64,000 nt of DNA. Source: JAWKMZ01 sp041391965 (GTDB lineage Bacteria > Bacteroidota > Bacteroidia > Flavobacteriales > Flavobacteriaceae). The stretch covers positions 310,001 through 374,000 of the forward strand of contig JAWKMZ010000003.1 in the NCBI GenBank assembly GCA_041391965.1. The letters are read 5' to 3'. Below are positions 33,590 through 43,013 of this stretch, one piece after another (position 1 is the stretch's first letter; each line of letters opens with the position of its first letter). Made by a program: the position numbers and the translations under genes. Under the pieces are notes generated by a model. It was not told the DNA's origin and searched no databases. It was given only the letters and a program-made list of their open reading frames with translations.

Positions 33590-35523
33590 TGCTAAAAAAA
33601 TCGTTTTTACTCCTACTATTCATTGCTTCAACACATAGCTTTGCACAATATTATAAAACCTACGACTGGACTGAAAAACCAGAACATCATACCTTGACAC
33701 CAAAAGAAGCCAAAGAATCTTCTATTGGCATTTTAAAAAAAATAATTGTTGAGTATTATGAGCCTTTATTATCTCAAGAACCTCAAGTTTTTGAAACGAC
33801 ACATACCATTACACGAGTTAATGACGAAAAAGGGATTGGAAGACACAACACCGTTTATATTCCGATGTACAATGTTAAAAATGTGGTTGATATTAAAGCC
33901 AGAACCATTACTGCTGATGGCAAAGTGACCTTATTAAACAAAGACAATATTAAAGAAGTTAAAAATGTGGATGAATATGGCGACTTTAAGATATTTGCCA
34001 TTGAAGGTGCCGAGAAAAATTCAGAAATTGAAGTGCTTTACACCCTTGAAAAAGAATATGATTTGTATGGCTCAGAAACCATTCAAAGTGATTTTCCAAT
34101 TAAAAAAGCAGAATTTTTATATATCACAGGCAATTTAAACTCTGAAGAAAAAGCTTATAATACTGATAAAACCTTTGAAACTGTTGACATTGATGGCAAG
34201 CCAGCCAAACAACTCATCTTAACGAACATTCCTGCAATGGTTGAAGAAGAATATGCAACACCAAATGCTAATAAAATTTCTGTAGCTTACCAATGCTATC
34301 CAAAAGGACAAACCATAACCCAAACAATGTTTTGGAATAATGTAGTTAATAATGTTGGGCGAAAACTGTTTCCTGAAACAGTTTCGGAAAAGGCAATAGC
34401 TGATATTGACTCTATATTTAAAGGCAAAACAGATTTGACTACCTACGAAAAAGCCGAAATGGTTGATAATTTTATCAAAACCAATTATACCATCGTAAAA
34501 AATAATAACTCAGAATTGTCTGACCTTGATTATATCTTAAAAAACAGGTCTGCAAGTGATTTTGGTATTTTAAAAGTCTATATCAATTATTTAGAAGCCT
34601 TAAATATTGAATGTGATGTGGTCATTACTGCCAACCGTTTTATTACCAAATTTGATCCTGATTTCTTTTTGCCAAACATGTTGCGCGATTTTTTAATCTA
34701 TCTTCCTGAAGAAGATAAATACATTGCTCCAAACAACATCGAATATCGTGTTGGCGAAGCTCCTTTTAATATTTTAGGCAATTATGGCTTGTATATCAAA
34801 AAAACGAACGAATATTATTTTTCAAAAATCACACAAGCCGATCCAGATTATAGTCGTGTTAAACGTCAATCTAACATCACCTTTAATGATGATTTTGAAA
34901 GTGCCACTATTGAACAACACCAAGAATACACAGGACATTGGTCTGCAACCAATAGAGCTGTTTACAGCCTATCAACAGAACAAGGACTTGCTGAATTTAA
35001 AGATTACATAACTGGCTCTGGTATTGATGATAAAGTCATTGAAAAATATGATTTAGAAAATACCAGTTTAAACCAAACGGAATACAATGTGCCTTTTATT
35101 GTGAATTGTAAATTCACTTCAGAATCATTAATTGAAGATGCTGGCAACAGCTATTTATTTCAGATTGGAAAAGTTATTGGAACGCAAAGTGAACTTTATC
35201 AAGAAACTGAACGCATCAACCCAATAGTGATGCAATATCCAAATCAGTACGATTATACGATTACGATTCACATTCCAGAAGGTTATTCTGTTGAGGGCTT
35301 AAATAGTTTGGTTATCAATAAAAGCTATAAATCAAAATCTACTGGCGAAACATTGTGCAAATTTGAATCGAATTATAAATTAGATGACGATAAAATAGTC
35401 ATAACCATTCAAGAGTTTTACAAAACAAATGAGTTTGATTTGCATCGTTATGACGAATTTAGAAATGTCATCAACGCATCATCCGATTTTAATAAAGCAG
35501 TTATTGTCTTTAAAGCAAAATAG
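33589..35523 (+). CDS. DUF3857-domain protein, apparent inactive transglutaminase paralogue
   Basis: 644 residues with a signal peptide (about 1-20, ends HSFAQ). It shares the layout of the preceding gene: DUF3857 region, transglutaminase-like region and C-terminal beta domain. In the transglutaminase-like region the nucleophile segment RYGDCKDMA is replaced by RSASDFGIL, so the Cys is gone, and the His and Asp of the triad are also not seen at the matching points (RDFLIYLPEEDKYIAPNN). It is therefore probably a pseudoenzyme, perhaps a partner or regulator of the upstream active protein, to which it is translationally coupled. Function inferred. Confidence 0.87.
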   Translation: MLKKSFLLLLFIASTHSFAQYYKTYDWTEKPEHHTLTPKEAKESSIGILKKIIVEYYEPLLSQEPQVFETTHTITRVNDEKGIGRHNTVYIPMYNVKNVVDIKARTITADGKVTLLNKDNIKEVKNVDEYGDFKIFAIEGAEKNSEIEVLYTLEKEYDLYGSETIQSDFPIKKAEFLYITGNLNSEEKAYNTDKTFETVDIDGKPAKQLILTNIPAMVEEEYATPNANKISVAYQCYPKGQTITQTMFWNNVVNNVGRKLFPETVSEKAIADIDSIFKGKTDLTTYEKAEMVDNFIKTNYTIVKNNNSELSDLDYILKNRSASDFGILKVYINYLEALNIECDVVITANRFITKFDPDFFLPNMLRDFLIYLPEEDKYIAPNNIEYRVGEAPFNILGNYGLYIKKTNEYYFSKITQADPDYSRVKRQSNITFNDDFESATIEQHQEYTGHWSATNRAVYSLSTEQGLAEFKDYITGSGIDDKVIEKYDLENTSLNQTEYNVPFIVNCKFTSESLIEDAGNSYLFQIGKVIGTQSELYQETERINPIVMQYPNQYDYTITIHIPEGYSVEGLNSLVINKSYKSKSTGETLCKFESNYKLDDDKIVITIQEFYKTNEFDLHRYDEFRNVINASSDFNKAVIVFKAK

Positions 35524-35537
35524 CAAGAATATACAAT

Positions 35538-35566
35538 AAAATAGGCACTTATAACGTGCCTATTTT
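35538..35566. terminator. Bidirectional terminator overlapping the CPBP gene end
   Basis: AAAATAGGCAC, loop TTATAAC, GTGCCTATTTT (11-bp perfect stem). The stop codon of the minus-strand CPBP gene (35549-35551) lies in the loop, and its last codons form one stem arm. Confidence 0.82.
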
Positions 35567-36505
35567 ATTGATATCGTCCAATACTTTATAATCCTCTTTT
35601 GGAGGCTCTACTACGCTTCCAAATAATTTTTCTTTCCAATTAGTCCATTTGTATTTTTTAGCTAAAACAAACAAAATGATTGGATACACAACAAAAACAG
35701 GCATGATAATATCAACCACTGTACTATTAGCCTGCTCTGCAGTATATCTAAAAATTGCATCTGTTTGAAGCGCAGACCAATCTGAAGTAATCAATAAAGC
35801 TGCTAATAAATTGTTTCCTAAATGAAATCCTAAAGCCAATTCTAAACCTTCATCCATCAAAGTCATAATACCAAGTAAAAAGCCTGTTCCGATATAAAAT
35901 ATCATAATGACAAATCCCATTTCTGCTACTTCAGGATTGGCACTATGAGCTATACCAAATAATACAGAGGTAACCACTAATGGAAACCATCTATTTTTTA
36001 CAATAATGCCTATTTGCTGCATAAAATAACCTCTAAACAAATACTCTTCTAAACCAATTTGAAATGGAAAAAGGATAATGCTTATCAAAAATAAGATGCC
36101 AAATTTTACAGGGTTAAACTGCAATTCAATTTGCGACGGATCTGCATAATACGAAATGGCAAACGTACCCAAAGTAATCATGGTAATCAGTAAAAAAGAA
36201 AAGAGCGTTCTGGTCCAATCGGGTTTTGAACGTGATGTTGTTAATGAGATAATGCTACGTTGATGTACAAATTTTACCATTACAAAAAGTAAACCCAATA
36301 AAAAAGCAAATGGCACTAAATTGATAATCAATGATAAATTTGATGGCACTTCTTTCATCATATCATACATGGCATCCATGTCTTCTTTAGAAGTCATCAA
36401 ATAAAATATAAAATTCAAAACAAAAATTCCTGAAATAAGAATGGCTGTCACAATAAACATCCAAAGGTCATTTTTTCCTTTATAGGCTTGTTGTATATAA
36501 TTCAT
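35549..36505 (-). CDS. CPBP-family intramembrane metalloprotease
   Basis: 318 residues, about eight transmembrane helices. The CAAX-protease/bacteriocin-processing motifs are visible: Glu153-Glu154...Arg158 in EEYLFRG, His187 in FGIAHSA, and a third motif FHLGNNLLAA near residue 238, giving the usual glutamate/histidine metal site. Family members act as intramembrane proteases, and a few are maturation enzymes for peptides or sensors. The target is unknown. It begins 2 bp after menC, so both genes are likely on one transcript, although no functional link to menaquinone synthesis is known. Confidence 0.9.
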   Translation of the reverse strand: MNYIQQAYKGKNDLWMFIVTAILISGIFVLNFIFYLMTSKEDMDAMYDMMKEVPSNLSLIINLVPFAFLLGLLFVMVKFVHQRSIISLTTSRSKPDWTRTLFSFLLITMITLGTFAISYYADPSQIELQFNPVKFGILFLISIILFPFQIGLEEYLFRGYFMQQIGIIVKNRWFPLVVTSVLFGIAHSANPEVAEMGFVIMIFYIGTGFLLGIMTLMDEGLELALGFHLGNNLLAALLITSDWSALQTDAIFRYTAEQANSTVVDIIMPVFVVYPIILFVLAKKYKWTNWKEKLFGSVVEPPKEDYKVLDDINKIGTL

Positions 36506-36507
36506 TT

Positions 36508-37545
36508 TTAAGCTAAATTAAATTTAAAATCGGTCAAATTATCATAATGCAAGTTACCATTTTTTACGTGTAATGGACTCTCAAAATTATTGGTAAATAA
36601 ACTTCCTGTTCCAAGGCCTTGAGGCCTTGTTGTATGAAGTGTGTACGTCCATTGTGCAATGGCATTTAAACCAACATTACTCTCTAAAGCACTTGTAATC
36701 CACCAAGCAATTTCTTGATTTTTACAACAGTTTATCCATTGCTTAGTGCCTTTAAAACCGCCTATAAAACTTGGTTTTAAAATAATATATTGTGGTTGTA
36801 TGCTTTGCAAAAGTTGTTTTTTATGTGCTTCCGTAAAAACGCCTATCAATTCTTCATCCAAAGCAATTGGCAACGGAGTTTGCTGGCACAATAATGCCAT
36901 TTCTTCTATCTGTCCTGCTTTGATAGGTTGTTCAATAGAATGCAAATTGAACGCTGATAATTGCTTCAATTTTTCTAAAGCTTCTGATGGTTTAAAAGCA
37001 CCATTAGCATCTACTCTAAGTTCAATATCTGTTGCAGAAAATTCTTTTCTGATGGATTTGAGCAAATTGAGTTCCGTTTTAAAATTGATAGCACCAATTT
37101 TTAATTTGATACAACTAAATCCAGCTTTAATTTTATCTTTTATTTGCTGTTTCATAAACGTTTCCGTTCCCATCCATATCAAACCGTTTATTGCTATTGA
37201 CGCCTTACTTTGTGTAAATGCTGATGGAAATAATTCAAATGGTGTATTGCTTTCTATTGATTGAAAGGCCATTTCTAACCCAAATTGAATGCTCGGAAAT
37301 TCAATTAACTCTTGCCATAAAGCGTCCAATCCTAATTGAATATTTTCACAAGTCCATTTTAGTTTTTGTTCATAATTTGGGTGATCATCAACGCTCAACC
37401 CTCTTAGAATACCACATTCGCCAACGCCTATTTTTCCATTATTAGAAATCATAATAAACCAAGTTTCCTTAGTGTTTAAAACACCTCTTGAAGTGCCACT
37501 TGGCTGCTTAAAATTTAAAATATACCGATAATAACTTGCAGTCAT
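36508..37545 (-). CDS. menC: o-Succinylbenzoate synthase
   Basis: MenC dehydrates SHCHC to o-succinylbenzoate. The protein is 345 residues from the ATG at 37545 (an upstream in-frame start at 37566 lies above the -7 box and is unlikely). Enolase-superfamily signs include the acid/base Lys region IKLKIGA near residue 137, the metal-ligand Asp in LRVDANGAF near 165, further metal ligands HSIEQP and LDEEL, and the second Lys in LKPSFIGGFKG near 255. Divergent members of the superfamily epimerise dipeptides, but the men genes around support menC. Confidence 0.88.
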   Translation of the reverse strand: MTASYYRYILNFKQPSGTSRGVLNTKETWFIMISNNGKIGVGECGILRGLSVDDHPNYEQKLKWTCENIQLGLDALWQELIEFPSIQFGLEMAFQSIESNTPFELFPSAFTQSKASIAINGLIWMGTETFMKQQIKDKIKAGFSCIKLKIGAINFKTELNLLKSIRKEFSATDIELRVDANGAFKPSEALEKLKQLSAFNLHSIEQPIKAGQIEEMALLCQQTPLPIALDEELIGVFTEAHKKQLLQSIQPQYIILKPSFIGGFKGTKQWINCCKNQEIAWWITSALESNVGLNAIAQWTYTLHTTRPQGLGTGSLFTNNFESPLHVKNGNLHYDNLTDFKFNLA

Positions 37546-37553
37546 AATAAGCC

Positions 37554-37561
37554 CAAAAATA
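37554..37561 (-). promoter_or_regulatory. -7 promoter element of menC
   Basis: TATTTTTG on the minus strand, ending 8 nt before the ATG at 37545; no -33 TTG at standard spacing. A short 5' leader is implied. Confidence 0.45.
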
Positions 37562-37606
37562 CTCAATTATTTTTGTATTTTAGAGGAAGATAAAACGCTT
37601 TTATAA

Positions 37607-38491
37607 ATGCCTGATTTTCCTAATATTATTCTTTATGCCATTCCGTTTTTTATCCTTTCAATGCTTTTGGAATTGTATGTAACTACAAAAGAACAGGTCA
37701 AAACCTACGAAACCAAAGATGCTTTTGCCTCAATTGCCATGGGACTTGGCAATGTGTTTTTGGGTTTTTTGAGCAAAGCCATTGTGCTGTTTGCTTTTTT
37801 TTGGGTGTATAACCATTTTAGATTGTTTACCATTCCAATAACTTGGTGGAGTTTTGGGCTTTTATTTTTTGCTGATGATTTTTCGTATTACTGGTTTCAT
37901 CGCGTGTCACACGAATGTCGGTTGTTTTGGGCTTCTCATGTAGTGCATCATTCATCACAGCATTACAATTTGAGCACAGCATTACGACAAACATGGTCTG
38001 GTGGCTTTTATTCGTTTGTATTTTGGTTATGGTTGCCCTTGTTAGGGTTTCATCCAGGCATGATTTTATTACAAATGTCTATAAGCTTACTATATCAGTT
38101 TTGGATACATACTGAAACTATTGATAAATTGCCAAAATGGTTTGAAGCTGTGATGAATACACCTTCTCATCACAGAGTACATCATGGAAGCAATCCTTTG
38201 TATTTGGATAGAAATCATGCTGGTATTTTAATTATTTGGGATAAATGGTTTGGTACCTTTCAGCCAGAACTTAGCAACGAGAAAGTAACCTATGGTTTGG
38301 TAAAAAATATCAACACCTATAATCCAATAAAAATTGCATTTATTGAGTGGTTTTATATGTTTAAAGATGCCTTTTGTGGTAGAAAATCGATAAAAAACAG
38401 ATGGCTTTACTTTATAAAACCTCCAGGTTGGCGACATGATGGCAAAGGTGTATTAAGTGATGATTTAAGAAAAGAATGGCTAAAACAATAA
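37607..38491 (+). CDS. Sterol desaturase/fatty acid hydroxylase-family membrane protein
   Basis: 294 residues with four to six transmembrane segments. Three histidine boxes typical of the di-iron fatty-acid hydroxylase family are seen: HRVSH near residue 98, HVVHHSSQHYN near 110-120, and HHRVHHG near 188-194. These enzymes hydroxylate or desaturate lipids, including sterols, sphingolipids and carotenoids; the substrate is not evident here. It is divergent from menC, and its start ATG at 37607 lies 61 bp from that of menC. Confidence 0.9.
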   Translation: MPDFPNIILYAIPFFILSMLLELYVTTKEQVKTYETKDAFASIAMGLGNVFLGFLSKAIVLFAFFWVYNHFRLFTIPITWWSFGLLFFADDFSYYWFHRVSHECRLFWASHVVHHSSQHYNLSTALRQTWSGGFYSFVFWLWLPLLGFHPGMILLQMSISLLYQFWIHTETIDKLPKWFEAVMNTPSHHRVHHGSNPLYLDRNHAGILIIWDKWFGTFQPELSNEKVTYGLVKNINTYNPIKIAFIEWFYMFKDAFCGRKSIKNRWLYFIKPPGWRHDGKGVLSDDLRKEWLKQ

Positions 38492-38543
38492 TCAAAAAAA
38501 CTATCATACGCTTTTAGGTATTTATCTATTGTTTGCTTTTTAT

Positions 38544-38873
38544 TTAGTTGCCATAGTTTTTTAGTTCCTTTTTAGCAACTTCATGCAGCTGTTTTGAACT
38601 TTCAAATAACTTTTGCAAAGTTGTATAATTTTTATGTATTACTGCAGTTTCTATAGCATTTAAAACATCTTTTAAATTGTTAAATCCTAAATATTCGGCT
38701 TGTGGTTTTAATGAATGGGCATTTATGCGCAACTGTTCCCAATCATTTGCATTAAAATTATCTTGCATACGGTTAAATGTTTCTGTTGCTACATCTAAAT
38801 ATAGTTGGATGTAACGGTTTATCTTTTTAGTATCACCTTTTGTGAATTTTTCTAAAAAACTTAAATCAACCAT
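38544..38873 (-). CDS. Hpt-domain phosphotransfer protein
   Basis: 109 residues, a single four-helix Hpt domain. His53 in NAHSLKPQAEYLG is the expected phosphorylated residue. Hpt proteins relay phosphate between receivers of a hybrid kinase and a final response regulator. Its ATG overlaps the stop of the preceding receiver gene (TAATG), so the two are translated as a pair. Placement behind a hybrid kinase and a stand-alone receiver supports a full phosphorelay. Confidence 0.9.
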   Translation of the reverse strand: MVDLSFLEKFTKGDTKKINRYIQLYLDVATETFNRMQDNFNANDWEQLRINAHSLKPQAEYLGFNNLKDVLNAIETAVIHKNYTTLQKLFESSKQLHEVAKKELKNYGN

Positions 38874-39256
38874 TACATATTAAATTTTAAGACATTATAA
38901 ATTTCTTCAAAAGCTTGGGTACCTTTTATCACATAATGAACTGCTCCATCTCTAATTGTTGTTGAAGCTGTAACATAACTTGTTTGGCTAGATAACATGA
39001 TTACTGGTATTTTTTTATCTTTTCGCTTAATTTCTTTTAATACATCAATGCCATTTGCTGCGTTTGTTTGTTTAGAATTTAGGTAGTAATCTAATACGAT
39101 AGCGTCGGGTTGTTCATGCAGTTTTTTTAAGCAAGCTTCACCTGTTGAAAATGATTCTATGATAAATCCTTCATTTTTTTCTTTCAAATAATCAGTCAAC
39201 ATTTCTGCTAATAAAGGCTCATCATCAACAATAAATACTTTTGGTTTTGATTTCAT
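38873..39256 (-). CDS. Stand-alone response regulator receiver
   Basis: 127 residues, one receiver domain and no output domain. The acidic pair is near residues 10-12 (VDDEP), the phospho-acceptor Asp is about residue 56 in AIVLDYYLN, and Ser/Thr and Lys switch residues follow (MLSSQ near 93, IKG near 115). With no DNA-binding part, it may be an intermediate in a His-Asp-His-Asp relay with the hybrid kinase upstream (5 bp gap) and the Hpt protein downstream. Confidence 0.92.
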   Translation of the reverse strand: MKSKPKVFIVDDEPLLAEMLTDYLKEKNEGFIIESFSTGEACLKKLHEQPDAIVLDYYLNSKQTNAANGIDVLKEIKRKDKKIPVIMLSSQTSYVTASTTIRDGAVHYVIKGTQAFEEIYNVLKFNM

Positions 39257-39261
39257 AATTA

Positions 39262-42135
39262 TTAGTTTTTTATAAGTTTAGCTATTTTATTAAGTAGTTC
39301 TGTTGTATTAAATGGTTTTCCTACAAAATCATTCATACCTGCTTCATAGCATCTGTCTATTTCGTCTTTTAACACATTGGCTGTCATTGCTATAATGGGT
39401 AGTTTTGCATCGTCATTTGTAAGTGCTCTTATATTTTTTGTTGCTTGGTAGCCATTCATTATTGGCATTTGTACGTCCATTAGTACGATATCAAACTTTT
39501 GGGTTTTTAATTTTTCTAAGGCAATAAGACCATTTTCGGCTAATTCTACAAAAACGTTTTCTATGGCATCTTCTAATTCGTCTTTAGCAACCATGGCATT
39601 AAATTGGTTGTCTTCTACTAATAAAATTTTAGTGTTTTTTAATTGAGAGGATGTCATTATTTTATCACTTTTTGCTATAGTCTTACCTTGTTCTTTATCA
39701 GTATCAGTTACTAATTTATATGGAATTGTAAAATGAAACTGACTTCCTTGTCCCTTTTTACTCTCTACCCAAATTTTTCCATTTTGTAATTCTATCAATT
39801 TTTTTGAAATGCTTAACCCTAAGCCTGTGCCTCCATATTTACGACTGGTATCTGTATAAGCTTGTTCAAAAGATTTGAATATTTTTTCTTTTAAATTTTG
39901 ATCTATACCGATACCTGTATCTGAAACTGTCACGTGTAGTTTTAATTTATCTTCTACATGCTCAGAAGTTACAGTAATAGTAACAATTCCATTTTCTGTG
40001 AATTTTATGGCATTGCCAACCAAATTAATAATGATTTGCTTTAATTTTGTAGCATCACCTAAAACTATAATATCCTTTGGTGGTAAATTATTTTTTAATT
40101 GTAAGCCTTTTTCTTCTGCCTTAAATTGCATTGTGGTATGAATGTTATTAACGAGTTCATAAATTGAAAAAGGTTGGTTTTTTAGTTCAATTTTGCCAGC
40201 TTCTATTTTAGAAATGTCTAAAATGTCATCAATAATTATTAATAGTGAGTCTGATGATTGTTTTATAGCATTCAAATATGTCATTTGGTCTTTTCTTGGT
40301 TTTCTTCGTATTAAAATATCAGTCATTCCTTTAATAGCATTCATTGGTGTTCTAATTTCATGACTCATATTGGCCAAAAATTGATGTTTCGCTTTTTCAC
40401 TTGCTTGTGCTTTTTGTTTTTCTGCCTCAATAATTTCGTTTTTTTTCTTTAGTTCTATTTCTGTTTTTTTAATAAATTTTAATCGATAATATAGTCCGAT
40501 GGCAAACAGCAACAAACAACATCCTAAGACAATGAGTAAATTTTTGACAAATTTTTGTTTATTTAATTGGTTTTGGAAGGTTAATTGGGTTTGCAATTTT
40601 TGCTTTGCCACTTTTAAACTGTCTGTTAATCGCTGTTGTGAAAATTTTCTTTCAAGTTCTAATCGTGTGGTTTCTTCGCCATTTCTTAAAACACTCATAG
40701 AGTCTTGTATTTTAACGTATTGCTTGTAGTTTTTTAGAGCATTTTTATAATCGCCTTGTTTTTCTGATGCTTGGTAGAGTACTTCAAACAGGTTGGAGTT
40801 ATCTGACAAATTGTTTTCATTTAATTGAATTCCTTTTTGGGCATTTGCTATGGCTTTATCATATTGTTTCAAACCAAGGTACGTAGTACTTAAAGTACCA
40901 TATAATTGTGTTGTTTCAAAGTGGTTTTCTTTACGTTCAATAAATTTTTGTATATCATTCAATTCATCTAAAGCATCTTTATAATTTCCTAACAAATTGT
41001 TTAATCGGGCTCTAACTCTTCGTGCACTCATATAACAATTTTCACATTCTTTTTTGTCTCTCATGATATAAATGGCCGAATCGAGAAATTTTTGAGCGTT
41101 GTTTTTTTCTTTTTTATTGATATATATGTTGGTTAAATTAATGTAGCTGCCTCCAATGTAGTTTAAATCATCGAGTTCTTTGGCTCTTTTTAGTGCTTTT
41201 AGTTGGTACTTTTCGGCTTCATTATAATTGCCAATGTCATTATGCATTCTGCCTAATCGTTGCAAAACTTCTATATAGTCGCCTTGATAATCTTTATATG
41301 TTTCTGCATACCACAAAACTTTTTGAGCAGCTCGCATAGCATTTGGGTATTGGTCTGAGGCTGCATAGAATTGGCTTAGCTTACTGTAAAAGTCTATATA
41401 ATCTTTATAGTCTAAATTTTGGCTTTCTTTATCTTTTATTATTAGTTGCAGCATCCTATCAATATCTGTTAATGAATATTGGTTGCACTTGGTATTTTTT
41501 ATAACCCATAACCCTAAAAATAACATATCAAATTGCTTTTGTTTTAAAGCAGCTTCAATAGCTTTAGAATAATACTCGCATGCCTTTTCTGGATGGTTAA
41601 GATTGTAATGCTGAAAATAACCAGAAACTAAATTGAATATTGGAATATTTGGTTCCTCAAGTCTGCTATTAATTAAATTAAGTATTGTTTCAATACGCTG
41701 ACTGTCAAATTGTGGGCAATCTCTTCCTCTTATATAAATTAGTGTATGAAAATCATCTTTTTGTTCTAATAACTTTGTAATGCCTAAATTAGCATAGTCA
41801 CAAGCTTTGTTTAAATTACCATTAATTTCTTGATAGGAAGCTGCAATAACGTAAAGTATGCCTAAGTAGTCTGTTTTATGGTATTTTTGAGCAATAGACA
41901 ATGCATCTTCAGCATTCAAATTTTCACTTATAATAAATTTTTTTATAATTTCATTGTTAGGTTGAGTTTTTTGGTTGAAAAAAGTGAAGTATGCTTTAAC
42001 TCGTTCTAAATCATTATTTTTTTTGTTGGACCAAACGTTATATAACGAATCATTATTAAAATGTTGTCCAAAAGCAAAGCTTGATGTTACAACTAACAGT
42101 AAAGTTAAGTATTTTTTAAAAGTTAAGTGATTCAT
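39262..42135 (-). CDS. TPR-containing hybrid sensor histidine kinase
   Basis: 957 residues. A signal peptide (about 1-23) leads into a long periplasmic region of TPR-like helical repeats (about 60-470). One transmembrane helix at about 532-551 is followed by a coiled coil and HisKA domain with the phosphorylated His about residue 592 in SHEIRTP, a HATPase domain (N box NLVGNAIKFTE, G boxes DTGIG and GTGLGL, to about 815), and a C-terminal receiver with Asp about residue 885 in LMDVQMPIMNG. The TPR region may sense a peptide or protein. Together with the receiver and Hpt genes it forms one operon, divergent from a LytTR regulator. Confidence 0.95.
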   Translation of the reverse strand: MNHLTFKKYLTLLLVVTSSFAFGQHFNNDSLYNVWSNKKNNDLERVKAYFTFFNQKTQPNNEIIKKFIISENLNAEDALSIAQKYHKTDYLGILYVIAASYQEINGNLNKACDYANLGITKLLEQKDDFHTLIYIRGRDCPQFDSQRIETILNLINSRLEEPNIPIFNLVSGYFQHYNLNHPEKACEYYSKAIEAALKQKQFDMLFLGLWVIKNTKCNQYSLTDIDRMLQLIIKDKESQNLDYKDYIDFYSKLSQFYAASDQYPNAMRAAQKVLWYAETYKDYQGDYIEVLQRLGRMHNDIGNYNEAEKYQLKALKRAKELDDLNYIGGSYINLTNIYINKKEKNNAQKFLDSAIYIMRDKKECENCYMSARRVRARLNNLLGNYKDALDELNDIQKFIERKENHFETTQLYGTLSTTYLGLKQYDKAIANAQKGIQLNENNLSDNSNLFEVLYQASEKQGDYKNALKNYKQYVKIQDSMSVLRNGEETTRLELERKFSQQRLTDSLKVAKQKLQTQLTFQNQLNKQKFVKNLLIVLGCCLLLFAIGLYYRLKFIKKTEIELKKKNEIIEAEKQKAQASEKAKHQFLANMSHEIRTPMNAIKGMTDILIRRKPRKDQMTYLNAIKQSSDSLLIIIDDILDISKIEAGKIELKNQPFSIYELVNNIHTTMQFKAEEKGLQLKNNLPPKDIIVLGDATKLKQIIINLVGNAIKFTENGIVTITVTSEHVEDKLKLHVTVSDTGIGIDQNLKEKIFKSFEQAYTDTSRKYGGTGLGLSISKKLIELQNGKIWVESKKGQGSQFHFTIPYKLVTDTDKEQGKTIAKSDKIMTSSQLKNTKILLVEDNQFNAMVAKDELEDAIENVFVELAENGLIALEKLKTQKFDIVLMDVQMPIMNGYQATKNIRALTNDDAKLPIIAMTANVLKDEIDRCYEAGMNDFVGKPFNTTELLNKIAKLIKN

Positions 42136-42261
42136 TATAGCTTAGTTGGTTTATTTTTACACTAATGTAAACTAATAGACTGTAATGTTTATAAAACTGT
42201 TATCAAGTGGTGTGTTAAATTATCAAATGGTCATAAATAGTGTTTATTTATAATTTGTAAT

Positions 42262-42996
42262 ATGAAAACTCTTAAAGCTTTAATTATAGAAGACAATAGT
42301 TTTATGGCTAACATTTTGCAAGATATGCTTCAGCAATATAACACAGATATTGTGGTTGATAGCGTTGCAAAAACAGGCAAAGAGGCACTTTATAAGATTA
42401 ATCAAATACAACCAGACGTTGTATTTTTAGATATTGAACTACCAGATATGAATGGTTTTGAATTATTAAGCCAGCTAAAGCATATCAACTTTAAAATTAT
42501 TTTTACAACATCACATAGTAATTATGCAATAAAGGCATTTCGTTTTAACGCCTTAGATTATTTGGTAAAACCCATCAATACAATAGAATTAAATGAAGCT
42601 GTAGAGCGCCTTTTATTTACCAAAACCAATTACGACCATATACAAACGGCTTTAAAAAATTTCAAAACAAATTCAATTAATGAACAGCGCCTTGTGTTAT
42701 ACACTCAAAAAGGGTATTTAAAAGTGCCTTTAAAGCAAATAATTTTTATTGAAAGTGAACGAAATTATAGCTACATCCATTTGACTAATGGCTCTAAAAC
42801 ACTATTGTCCAAAACATTAGCTTATTTTGATGAACTTCTTTGTGACAAAGCTTTTTTTAGATGTCACAGATCATTTTTAGTTAATAAATTGCATGTTAAA
42901 AACTTTAAAGAAACGCATTTTATGGTAACTAATGATATTGAAATACCTATTTCAAGGCGAAAAAAAATGGAGGTTAAACAATGGTATAAAAACTGA
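42262..42996 (+). CDS. LytTR-family response regulator
   Basis: 244 residues. Receiver domain (about 1-125; Asp57-like FLDIELPDMNG, Lys in LVKPI near 105), then a LytTR DNA-binding domain (about 140-244) with the FIESERNYSYIHLTNG segment, LSKTLAYFDELL, and CHRSFLVNKLHV, characteristic of the fold. LytTR regulators bind paired direct repeats at their target promoters. It is divergent from the hybrid kinase, 126 bp away, and could be its output, but a LytTR-type regulator is more often paired with a 7TM/LytS-type kinase; the pairing here is inferred from position. Confidence 0.95.
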   Translation: MKTLKALIIEDNSFMANILQDMLQQYNTDIVVDSVAKTGKEALYKINQIQPDVVFLDIELPDMNGFELLSQLKHINFKIIFTTSHSNYAIKAFRFNALDYLVKPINTIELNEAVERLLFTKTNYDHIQTALKNFKTNSINEQRLVLYTQKGYLKVPLKQIIFIESERNYSYIHLTNGSKTLLSKTLAYFDELLCDKAFFRCHRSFLVNKLHVKNFKETHFMVTNDIEIPISRRKKMEVKQWYKN

Positions 42997-43013
42997 TTTG
43001 ATATAGTAAAATT

